DNA from: an uncultured Opitutaceae bacterium
GTDB taxonomy: Bacteria > Verrucomicrobiota > Verrucomicrobiia > Opitutales > Opitutaceae
Reading direction: 5' to 3'
Length of the DNA: 64,000 nt
Assembly (NCBI GenBank): GCA_951813085.1
Contig: OX638348.1
Location: 434,001-498,000, forward strand
Shown here: positions 42,516-51,023 of the stretch, piece by piece
How the letters are laid out: each line of letters opens with the position of its first letter
How positions within the stretch are numbered: position 1 is the first letter of the stretch
Program-made: the position numbers and the translations under genes
The notes under the pieces: generated by a model
Seen by the model: the letters and a program-made list of their open reading frames with translations, nothing else
Database searches by the model: none
Told to the model about the DNA's origin: nothing

Positions 42516-45500
42516 ATGCAGCTGAAGTTTCTATTGCAAAGTTTGTGGCACTATCGGAATGCCCGATTGGGCGTCCTTGCGGGGACGATAGTGGGCGCAA
42601 CGGTATTGTTAGGCGCATTGCTCGCAGGCGATTCGGTAAACAGCGCTCTGAAGCGTCTTGCCAGCCTTCGTGTAGGTCAAGCGGAGTATGTGTTTACCGC
42701 TGGGGATCGCTTTGTCAGTGAGGCGCTCTCAGATGAAATAGAAGCCAACTTGGAACTGGAGGCTGCCCCCGTCCTAATGTTGAGAGGAAGCGCTGGCCGT
42801 ACTGGAGTGGATGGGATTGCTCCACAGATCCAGGCAATTGGGGTGGATGCCCGATTCTGGGAGTTCGCTCCAGCGAGCGATGTAGACGTTCCCCTAGATA
42901 AACGAAGTTCCGTCGCGGTGAATCAACGCTTGGCGGAACGATTGCAGCTCAGCGAAGGGGATGCCTTCATATTGCGAATCGAGAAGCCGGGTTTGCTTTC
43001 TCGCGACGCTCCGTTGTCCGGCAGCAAGGATAATATGATCGGTATCCGCGTTACGGTGACGAAGATTGTGAGTGATGACGAGTTCGGTCGATTCGGGCTT
43101 CAAGCGAGCCAGCTTTCCCCGTTTACGCTCTTTGCATCGTTATCTTGGCTTCAGGAACAGATCGACTATGCAGGTCGCGTAAATTTGGTGCTGCTAAGGC
43201 CCCGCGAACGGGGGAATGGTCCTATAGATTCGGACGCGATCCTATCGGAGATCGCCCCGCTCATGTCACTTGCCGACTATGGACTTTCAGTTATAGACGT
43301 ACCGCTAGCGGAGTCATCGGAGATACGAAGCGAACGCGTATTCCTGGACGAAGCCATGGTGGCTGCGATCGAGTCGCGGATCCCGGAATCAAGCCCTCAC
43401 GTAACCTACTTGGCAAATACTCTGGCTACTAGAGATCGCGATACGCCGTATTCGATGGTGACCGCTGTTGGGGCCTCAGCGGCTTCTATTTTAGAGGGAT
43501 CTCTGGAATCCGGCGAAGCGGCTATTTCTCAATGGCTGGCGGACGATCTGGAGGCAGAAGTCGGTGATCCACTCGATATCGGTTACTACGTGGTGGACAG
43601 TGACAGCCACCTGATTGAAGAGACGCGCTCATTTAGAATAGGGTCGATTTTTCCGCTGGAAGGATTGGCCGCCGATGCTCTATGGATGCCAGATTTTCCA
43701 GGTGTCGCGGGCGCGGAGGATTCCAGCGATTGGGATGCGGGAATGCCCTTGGACCTGGATCGAATTCGCGATAAGGATGAAGATTACTGGGATGACTACA
43801 ATGGGGCTCCGAAAGCGTTTATCGCTCTGTCTGATGGAGTGGATCAATGGGCAAATCGATGGGGCGCTTTTACGGCATTACGAATCCACCACAGCATTCA
43901 TAGCAAATCCGAGGTCGAACGCCTGGCACGGTCAGCGCTGGACCCGCGGATGATAGGAGCGCAGACGATTTCTTTTCGAGAGTCAGCATTGAATTCGGCG
44001 AGCTCGCCCGTGGATATAGGTGGGCTTTTCATTAGTATGAGCTTTTTCTTGATCGTAGCGGCGCTTTCCTTGATCGGGATGCTCTTCAGTTTTTCCATGC
44101 AGCAAGTGAACCGGGAAAATGCCTTGCTTTCGTCCTTGGGCATTAGCGAAAGGCGGATCTATCGTTGGCGATTGCTGGACGCGTTGGTCGTCGTGTCGCT
44201 TGGGTCGTTGCTAGCCTTGCCATTGGCCTATGGATACACTTTCGGGATCCTGCGATTCTTGGAAACGATTTGGAGCGGGGATTCTGTGGGGACACTGTTC
44301 GGCCTATCGGTTAGCATTCCAACGATTGCTGGGGGTGTCATTGCCAATGTGGTTCTCGCATTGGGCACGATATGGTTCGTCTTGCGAAAGCAAAGCAAAA
44401 CTCAAGCAAGCTTTAGATTGCAGCAAGGATCGGTAGAGGATGTAGATGTATCCGAAAAACGGGGATTGTGGTCAATTCGAATCGGGAGCGCAGGACTGGC
44501 GGGTGGAATCTGCGCGCTCGGATTGGCATTGATGGGAAAGCTTCCTGTGCAAGTCGGCTACTTTTTAGTTGGATTCCTCTGGTTGATTGGAGGGTTGGGG
44601 ATTTGCTCGTTTCGATTTAGGCAAATTCGCTCGATCGTCGGAAGCGTATTAAGTCCGAAAACGGTTGGCTGCCTGAATAATGGACGGCGCCCGTTGCGGA
44701 GCCTTACTGTAGTAGGCACCCTAGCTTGCGGAGTGTTCCTAGTCGTGTCGGTAGCTGCCTTCCGCAAAGAGAAAGATACTAGCGCCGATGATCCAAAAAA
44801 TGGATTTGGGGGCTATACTTACTGGGCGGAAACATCGATTCCGTTGAGCGATCCCGATGACTACGCAGGTGAGAGCAATCTTTTTGATATCGAAAATTCA
44901 GGAGCTATCCTTCCGATTCGATCGGGACTGGGAGACGACGCGAGCTGCTTTAATCTGAACCAGACGGCAAACCCGCGCCTGTTGGCACTTTCCAGTGAAA
45001 AGCTGGCGGAGCGCGACGCTTTTACGTTCCACTCGATCAAGGACGGCTTGAGCAAGAACGAGGGGTGGCGATTGCTTTCGAGCGCGGATGATCCAGATGT
45101 GGTCCCTGCCTTCGTTGACAGCGCTACCTTGCAATGGGCATTAAAACGGTCCTTGGGTGACCGCTTGAGCTATATTGATGGAAATGGGCGTCCTTTCGAG
45201 ATCGAGCTTGTGGGAGCGATTAGCGACACGTTGTTTCAAGGGAGTTTGCTCATAGACGAGGAAGCGTTTCTGGAGAAATTTCCTCAGCACGAAGGTTATG
45301 AGATCTTTCTTCTTGATGATTGGAGCGACCGTATCGAGGAGAAGCGAGCGCGTATAGAGTCCCTTCTGGGTCCGTGGGGCGGACAGGTCGAGGTCGCGTC
45401 AGAACGGTTGCAGTCTTTTCACGAAGTCGAAAATACCTATATTGCTATATTCCACGTACTCGGTGGATTAGGAGTGATTCTTGGATCTGCAGGACTGGGT

Positions 45501-45818
45501 GTAGTGGTCGCTCGGAATTTATCGGAAAGGCGTCATGAGTTCGCCTTGCTGGATGCCATGGGAATTTCTGCAGGTGTCCGTAAGAAGATAGTAGTATCTG
45601 AGCTGAAGTCGTTGATTGGTTGGGGGATGGGTATCGGTCTTGTCGCAGCGATCGTATCCATAATACCGTCACTGAAACATTTAGGAGTGGCAGCGCCGTT
45701 TCTAAACCTTGCTGTTCTTTTGATCGCGATCGTTGCGAATGCCGTCTTTTGGTCGTATATCGCCTATCGGCGCAACGTTTCTGCCATCACTGACCTGCAG
45801 CGTGACTTTGATTCGTAG
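42516..45818 (+). CDS. Large FtsX/MacB-type ABC transporter permease
   Basis: A 1100-residue permease from the ATG at 42516; the frame opens at 42435 inside the ATPase gene. One N-terminal transmembrane helix (about residues 15-33) is followed by a long extracytoplasmic domain (about 35-505), then membrane helices near 515-590, 600-650 and 680-735, a second large periplasmic part, and a final membrane block at about 985-1085 (FtsX domain with ILGSAGLGVVVARN). The two FtsX domains in one chain resemble the large permeases of the ABC-2/MacB family. With its ATPase it could export a lipidated or glycosylated compound or move lipoproteins; the substrate is unknown. Confidence 0.88.
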   Translation: MQLKFLLQSLWHYRNARLGVLAGTIVGATVLLGALLAGDSVNSALKRLASLRVGQAEYVFTAGDRFVSEALSDEIEANLELEAAPVLMLRGSAGRTGVDGIAPQIQAIGVDARFWEFAPASDVDVPLDKRSSVAVNQRLAERLQLSEGDAFILRIEKPGLLSRDAPLSGSKDNMIGIRVTVTKIVSDDEFGRFGLQASQLSPFTLFASLSWLQEQIDYAGRVNLVLLRPRERGNGPIDSDAILSEIAPLMSLADYGLSVIDVPLAESSEIRSERVFLDEAMVAAIESRIPESSPHVTYLANTLATRDRDTPYSMVTAVGASAASILEGSLESGEAAISQWLADDLEAEVGDPLDIGYYVVDSDSHLIEETRSFRIGSIFPLEGLAADALWMPDFPGVAGAEDSSDWDAGMPLDLDRIRDKDEDYWDDYNGAPKAFIALSDGVDQWANRWGAFTALRIHHSIHSKSEVERLARSALDPRMIGAQTISFRESALNSASSPVDIGGLFISMSFFLIVAALSLIGMLFSFSMQQVNRENALLSSLGISERRIYRWRLLDALVVVSLGSLLALPLAYGYTFGILRFLETIWSGDSVGTLFGLSVSIPTIAGGVIANVVLALGTIWFVLRKQSKTQASFRLQQGSVEDVDVSEKRGLWSIRIGSAGLAGGICALGLALMGKLPVQVGYFLVGFLWLIGGLGICSFRFRQIRSIVGSVLSPKTVGCLNNGRRPLRSLTVVGTLACGVFLVVSVAAFRKEKDTSADDPKNGFGGYTYWAETSIPLSDPDDYAGESNLFDIENSGAILPIRSGLGDDASCFNLNQTANPRLLALSSEKLAERDAFTFHSIKDGLSKNEGWRLLSSADDPDVVPAFVDSATLQWALKRSLGDRLSYIDGNGRPFEIELVGAISDTLFQGSLLIDEEAFLEKFPQHEGYEIFLLDDWSDRIEEKRARIESLLGPWGGQVEVASERLQSFHEVENTYIAIFHVLGGLGVILGSAGLGVVVARNLSERRHEFALLDAMGISAGVRKKIVVSELKSLIGWGMGIGLVAAIVSIIPSLKHLGVAAPFLNLAVLLIAIVANAVFWSYIAYRRNVSAITDLQRDFDS

Positions 45819-45843
45819 GATTTGTCCTACGCGATTCGGTCAG

Positions 45844-47064
45844 CTAGCTTTTGGATACATCGAGGCAGACTACTGTGCCTAAGTTATTTCTTATATAAAG
45901 CCGGCCATCAGCGTAGGCTGGCGGTGCCCAGCTCGTACCAAGGAGGGCGTGTTTCCGTCCGAGCTCCTGGAATCGATCGCCTTGATCCGTGCCCAGAATT
46001 ACGTGACCTGAGTCTGTGAATACAATGAGGTTTCCGCCGACTGCAATGACGTTGCCGAGATCACCGGGCATCTCTTGCTTCCATCGCACTTCGCCTGAGT
46101 CGAAATCTAGAGCTACCATATCCCTCGGATCGCCGTCGCCGCCAAAGTGGGCGATCACATTGTCGCCAGCCAAGATACTTGTCTGGACTTTCAATATCCA
46201 CTCGCGATCGCGATGCAGCAACTTAGGTTCTCCTTGAGTGACATCAATCACCGCGTAACCGGAACCGTAGCCGGAACCGATGAAAATCTTTCCGTTCCGA
46301 TAGTGCGGATTGGAGGCATTGGCTCCGTAGCTGGTCCTCCAGGAATACCGATAAACCGGATCGCCCGGATTCGCTAGGTCGTAGCCTACGAGCGCTTTCT
46401 TGTGAAATACGGCGGCATAGTCCTTCCCGTTCGCATTGTATATAACGGGTGTGGCGTATCCCGGCTCTTCATCGCCGGCTGCCCAAACGAATGCGCCGGT
46501 CATTTTGTTGAGGGCGCCGAGGGCGCCTTTTTTCGCCCCCGGGTCAATGAGAAGCAAATCTCCGTATACCACGGGAGACGCGGCCCAGCCCCAAGACTGC
46601 TTCCGTCCATCGAAGTCCTTTTCCCAATGGATCTCGCCCGATTCCAAATCGAAGCAAATCAGTTTCCCTGACTTGCTCACGGTGTAAACGCGGTCCTCAT
46701 CGATCGTAGGTGTCGAAGAGGTGCCTCCAGAATAATATTTTGCCTGCGTGGGTTCGTCATAGCTGCTTTTCCATATGACTGCTCCGCTCGCGGCATCGAA
46801 GCACCATACCGTGTCGACATCGTTCCGATTTCCCAGCGTGAGGGCTTTCCCGTCGGTGATGGCAAAGGACGAGCAGCCGAGACCGACGTTCCCCGTCCAA
46901 AGGGAATTTGGCGGGTCGCTTTTCCAGTCCGTATTCAATCGAGTGTCTTGGGATATCGATCCGTTTCCATTGGGTCCTAAAAAGCGAGGCCAGTCTTCGG
47001 ATTGGGCGATACCAGCGGTGAATAGAAGCGCTGCAGAAGCGGCGTAGGTTAAGGATAATTTCAT
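45844..47064 (-). CDS. Exported PQQ-type beta-propeller protein
   Basis: A 406-residue protein with signal peptide at residues 1-22 (GIAQS). DWPRFLGPNGNG directly after the cleavage site is the standard opening of Planctomycetes/Verrucomicrobiota PQQ-like proteins, followed by propeller blades with motifs FDAASGAVIWKS, FDLESGEIHWEK and LDFDSGEVRWKQ. It is similar in layout to 53171-54562. The two converge on the plus-strand run and TonB gene; it begins a minus-strand set of propeller genes (45844, 47125, 48661). Confidence 0.88.
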   Translation of the reverse strand: MKLSLTYAASAALLFTAGIAQSEDWPRFLGPNGNGSISQDTRLNTDWKSDPPNSLWTGNVGLGCSSFAITDGKALTLGNRNDVDTVWCFDAASGAVIWKSSYDEPTQAKYYSGGTSSTPTIDEDRVYTVSKSGKLICFDLESGEIHWEKDFDGRKQSWGWAASPVVYGDLLLIDPGAKKGALGALNKMTGAFVWAAGDEEPGYATPVIYNANGKDYAAVFHKKALVGYDLANPGDPVYRYSWRTSYGANASNPHYRNGKIFIGSGYGSGYAVIDVTQGEPKLLHRDREWILKVQTSILAGDNVIAHFGGDGDPRDMVALDFDSGEVRWKQEMPGDLGNVIAVGGNLIVFTDSGHVILGTDQGDRFQELGRKHALLGTSWAPPAYADGRLYIRNNLGTVVCLDVSKS

Positions 47065-47124
47065 GAATCGAGTGACTTGAAAGGATTCAGTATGCAGGAA
47101 TCAGAAAATGTTCCGCCGCCGCCG

Positions 47125-48582
47125 TTATAGGCTGTCGACAGCTTGCAGGCTTTCGTAGGTCCGCAGATAGGCGATGGTATCAGAAAAAATTGGAGTGCTC
47201 CGGTAGGGGCCTACGTTGTGACGAGCGATTTGCTGGTAATTCCGCCCAGGCTTGAAAATAACGATATTTCCATCATCGATTCCCAAATAGATCTTATCGC
47301 CCGCCAATACCATGCTTGGGTAGGCCGTCCCTTTCGCTCCTTTGACTTCATGCGTATATATTGTCTTTCCCGTATTCGTATCCAAGGCAGTGATATGGCT
47401 CTCTCGAGACACGATATACATAATGCCATCATGAACGAGAGGCGAAGCGTAGTAGCGATCCTTGTCGACTTGCGTATGCCAGACTAGAGATAGGCCTTGT
47501 TCCAGCAACGTATCCAAACTCTTAGGGACTCGGTAGGCGTAAGCATCGCCATTTTGGTTTTCAACGCCACTGACTGCGTAAAGCGTGTCGTCTACCAAGG
47601 TAGGCGTATTGAATATCGACCAGCCACGAGTGGGGTGGACGTAGACAAGTCCTTCGTGGAGCATTTTCCCGTCGTTGACTCGAATCACTTCGCCTCGGGG
47701 CGTGAACAAGAATGCCTCGTCTTCTACGCGGAATGGGGTAGGCGTGCCGAATACTATTTCGGAAGGGGTTTTCCAAAGAACGTCGCCATCGCTTGGGTCC
47801 AACGCTATGTAGTTGGAAAAGCGTACAATGAGCTTTCCGTCCACGATCTGAGGCATTGTTGCACCTCCCCAGCGATGATCAGGATGCTCGAGGAACTTTG
47901 ACCAGATGCGATTGCCCTCGAGATCGTAGGCGACCACGACCCCGAGTCCAAATACCGCGTAAATGTGGGTTCCATCGAAGTAGGGCGTATAGGAGCTGTA
48001 ACCATTGGTGTTGTGGGCAGGTGGCGTGACGAACTTCTCAAATTCCGGATGGGAGCGGAGCGCCTCTGTCTCGGTTTCGTTCGCGCTCAAGGCCTCTCTT
48101 TTTACCCGTAGGCTCTCTTGAGTCGTCTTATTGTCAGGCTGGTTGTTGAGGGTACGCTCGAGTCGTCGGATATCGTTGCGCAGGCGCTGGTATTCGCGCC
48201 CGACCTCCGCGATGCGAGCATTGTGCGCTTTCAGAGCATCTCGTTTCTCGTCGCTGATATTGTTGAGTTCCAGCAGATCGTTGGAGCGCTTCCAAAGGAT
48301 GTCGCCCGATTTGCTGTCTGCGCAGATTAGATAGGCTGGTTCTGCGGTGAAAATGATCCGATCGTTTACCAGTATGGGAGACCCGTTGCTCTTGGATTCC
48401 AAGGGAATCTCGAAGCGCATCTTCTCCTCCCAATCGACGGGCGAATGAGTGGCGTCATAGATGCCGTTGTGATGCGTCCGCCATGAAGGGACGTTTGCGA
48501 AAAGGGATTGGCTAACGGTGATTGCGGTAGCGATAAGTAGCGCGGTGGCGCATCGATTTAGGGCAGGTTGAAGCAATCTCAT
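47125..48582 (-). CDS. Exported PQQ-type beta-propeller protein with inserted coiled coil
   Basis: A 485-residue protein from the ATG at 48582; a GTG ten codons earlier is less likely because it would precede a longer, less typical signal. Signal peptide residues 1-29. Beta-propeller blades include ADSKSGDILWKR and LDTNTGKTIYTH. Between the first and later blades, residues about 90-165 form a highly charged helix with heptad character (RNDIRRLERTLN and ESLRVKREALSANE), probably a coiled coil standing off the propeller. This insertion is rare in my experience of the family and may mediate oligomers or partner binding. Function unknown. Confidence 0.85.
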   Translation of the reverse strand: MRLLQPALNRCATALLIATAITVSQSLFANVPSWRTHHNGIYDATHSPVDWEEKMRFEIPLESKSNGSPILVNDRIIFTAEPAYLICADSKSGDILWKRSNDLLELNNISDEKRDALKAHNARIAEVGREYQRLRNDIRRLERTLNNQPDNKTTQESLRVKREALSANETETEALRSHPEFEKFVTPPAHNTNGYSSYTPYFDGTHIYAVFGLGVVVAYDLEGNRIWSKFLEHPDHRWGGATMPQIVDGKLIVRFSNYIALDPSDGDVLWKTPSEIVFGTPTPFRVEDEAFLFTPRGEVIRVNDGKMLHEGLVYVHPTRGWSIFNTPTLVDDTLYAVSGVENQNGDAYAYRVPKSLDTLLEQGLSLVWHTQVDKDRYYASPLVHDGIMYIVSRESHITALDTNTGKTIYTHEVKGAKGTAYPSMVLAGDKIYLGIDDGNIVIFKPGRNYQQIARHNVGPYRSTPIFSDTIAYLRTYESLQAVDSL

Positions 48583-48660
48583 ATTCCAAGTAGTTATGTG
48601 TTTTAGGTTCACGAGTCACTGTTAAATGGTCTATCGACTGTAAAATTCGGGCAACTCGCC

Positions 48661-50826
48661 TCACGGTAGGGCGAAGCAATAGTAGCTGTCTCCGGGGCGG
48701 GTTTGCAGTTTGCTGCCTCCTCCTCCTGCGATAACGATGTATTGCCGCCCATTGATTTCGAAGGTGGCTGGGGTGGCGTAGCCGGCGGCGTCCAGTTGAT
48801 ATTGCCAAAGCAGTTCCCCGGTGGTCTTGTCAAAAGCGCGAAAGCGCTCGTCCTTAGTGGCGCCGATGAAGACAAGTCCTCCACCAGTGATCATCGGTCC
48901 GCCGATGTTGAACGTGCCGGTGTCGCTGTATCCTTGAGATTCCAGTTCGGGATAGGTGCCGAGCGGGATGGACCAAGCGAATTCGCCAGTATTCATATCG
49001 ATAGCGTGCAGCTGGCCCCAGGGCCGCTTGTTTATGGGATAGCCAAAGGGATCATGAAGATCCTTGTGCCCAGCATGAACATAGGGTGTGTCGTTCCTCC
49101 ACGTAAGCGCGATCTCCGACGTCCGAATCGTTTCGTCATCGCGGTCCCGATAGAGGAAGGCGAGTATACTCTCCTTTTCCTTCTCATGAAAGGTTGCGAA
49201 AGAAGGCATCGATCCTTTGCCCTCGTCGATAATTCGATAGGCGTCCTCTCTGCTAAGGTGATCTTTCACGGAACGAAGGGCGGGAAGTTCCATGCCGGGT
49301 ACTTTTCCTGTATCATCCAATCCATGACAATTGGAGCAAACGCCTTGGTATATGTCTTCTCCTAGTTTCCAAAGAGGCCGTTCTCCCGGGTCCTCTGCCT
49401 TTTTCATAGCAGTCCATTCCGCCTCATTGCTGACGTTGACGTAAAGCAAGCCTGTTTCGGGATCGAATCCAGGACCGGGCCATTCGGACCCTCCATTGAA
49501 TTGCGGGATGACGACCATTTTTTCAAATCCGGCTGGCTTGTAGAGCTCGCCCCAATCATATTGCCGTAGAATTTCCAATGCGCCTTGGCGGAATTCGGGC
49601 GATAGATTTGTAACGTCGTCCAAGGTAAATTGCGTCAGGCCGTAGGGAGCGGGTTTTATCGGAAATGGTTGGGTGGGGGAGGTCTCTTCTCCTGGAATGA
49701 TAGATTGTGGAACAGGACGTTCCTCGATGCCGAAAATGGGTTCACCCGTATCGCGATCTAGGACGAAAAGGAGCGCCATCTTGCTTATTTGAGCAACCGC
49801 ATCGATTCGCTTACCATCTTTTTCCAAGGTAATTAGGACTGGTGGAGCGGGAAGGTCGTAGTCCCAAATGTCGTGATGCGTTGTCTGGAAATGCCAAATA
49901 CGTTCCCCGGTTGCGGCATCGAGAGCGAGTACGCAATTGGCGAAGAGATTGTCGCCAACACGATCACCACCGAAGCCATCGTAGCTAGGTGCTCCCGTGC
50001 CCATGAATACGATACCACGCTCCGTATCGAGAGTGAGGCCTGCCCAGGCATTGGCGCCACCATTGCGCTTGTAGGATTGGGGAGACCAAGTTTCGTAGCC
50101 AAACTCTCCCGGATGTGGGATTGTATGGAAAATCCACGTGCGTTCGCCCGTTCGAACGTCGAAGCCCCGGATGTGACCTGGGGCAGCTTGCGATGGGCCT
50201 TCTCCTACGGCTCCTGCCAAGATCAAGGTATCCTGGTAGACGACTCCGGGCGCGCGAGGCGAATAGTAGCGCAGGATGCCGTCTGTATCCAACTCTTCCC
50301 GCATATCGATCCGTCCTCCGACACCGAAAGTGTCGATGGGCGCGCCGGTGTTCGCATCAAGCGCGTAGTAGTAGTTGCTTGCTCCGGCGAAGATTCGTTT
50401 ATCGTCGCCATCTTCCCAGTACAAAAGGCCCCTCGAATAGCCGAGATAGTCGTTTCCGTTGTGCGGGTCGAAGCGCCAGAGCTCCTTGCCGCTGAGGGCA
50501 TTGACGGCGACGACTTTTTGACCGGGAGTCGTAAGGTAGAGGATCCCGTCAATCACGATCGGATTGCACTGAATCGTGGACTTGAGGGTGTCTTTCCGGT
50601 CGTCGACGCGATAGCGCCAGACGAGCTCGAGCTGGTCGATATTGGATCGGTTGATTTGGTCGAGCGCTGAGTATTTCGTCCCTTTCAGGTCTCCGTTGTA
50701 TACGCGCCAGTCCGTGTGGCTGTTGCGCGGATCGGCCGCATGAACCGGGCTTATGCATTGCAGCAGAGTCGAAACGGCAATCAGTCGCGATAGACGCTGG
50801 AATTGAGAATATCGAGGGAGGGGCAT
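48661..50826 (-). CDS. Quinohemoprotein: PQQ-dependent dehydrogenase with cytochrome c insert
   Basis: A 721-residue exported protein with signal peptide at residues 1-30. Propeller motifs LELVWRYRVDD and HHDIWDYDLPAPPVLI match membrane/soluble PQQ glucose dehydrogenase-like enzymes. A cytochrome c domain is inserted at about residues 480-560, with heme motif CSNCH and a probable axial Met in GSMPSFATF. The last blades (GELLWQYQL and GRQYIVIAGGGGSK) follow it. Oxidises an alcohol, aldose or polyol and passes electrons to the c heme. No pqqABCDE genes are in the window, so PQQ must come from elsewhere in the genome or outside. Divergent from the TonB receptor at 51024. Confidence 0.9.
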   Translation of the reverse strand: MPLPRYSQFQRLSRLIAVSTLLQCISPVHAADPRNSHTDWRVYNGDLKGTKYSALDQINRSNIDQLELVWRYRVDDRKDTLKSTIQCNPIVIDGILYLTTPGQKVVAVNALSGKELWRFDPHNGNDYLGYSRGLLYWEDGDDKRIFAGASNYYYALDANTGAPIDTFGVGGRIDMREELDTDGILRYYSPRAPGVVYQDTLILAGAVGEGPSQAAPGHIRGFDVRTGERTWIFHTIPHPGEFGYETWSPQSYKRNGGANAWAGLTLDTERGIVFMGTGAPSYDGFGGDRVGDNLFANCVLALDAATGERIWHFQTTHHDIWDYDLPAPPVLITLEKDGKRIDAVAQISKMALLFVLDRDTGEPIFGIEERPVPQSIIPGEETSPTQPFPIKPAPYGLTQFTLDDVTNLSPEFRQGALEILRQYDWGELYKPAGFEKMVVIPQFNGGSEWPGPGFDPETGLLYVNVSNEAEWTAMKKAEDPGERPLWKLGEDIYQGVCSNCHGLDDTGKVPGMELPALRSVKDHLSREDAYRIIDEGKGSMPSFATFHEKEKESILAFLYRDRDDETIRTSEIALTWRNDTPYVHAGHKDLHDPFGYPINKRPWGQLHAIDMNTGEFAWSIPLGTYPELESQGYSDTGTFNIGGPMITGGGLVFIGATKDERFRAFDKTTGELLWQYQLDAAGYATPATFEINGRQYIVIAGGGGSKLQTRPGDSYYCFALP

Positions 50827-51023
50827 TCCAAATGGGAAGCTACCTTCGTCTGAACGGAGCTCTGGCTCAAGGCGAAATGCTGAGTTTCAGAGGCGCATCG
50901 GGGTGTGGGCCGCTATCCAATCATTAGGGATCCTAATTAAAAAGAAACCGGAACCTGTCCATTTTCGTTGTTGCTCGAGAAAATTTCGTTCTTTTAGGAC
51001 GCGAACTATAAACACCCTCATCC

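Noticed and set aside
24202-45818. Aryl polyene, resorcinol or flexirubin cluster
   Set aside because: Thioesterase, glycosyltransferase, ligase and flavoprotein are suggestive, but no ketosynthase, acyl carrier protein or dehydratase is present.
49873-50670. Plus-strand open frame (265 codons) opposite the quinohemoprotein
   Set aside because: Shadow of the dehydrogenase coding strand; the real gene has a signal peptide, propeller and heme motifs.
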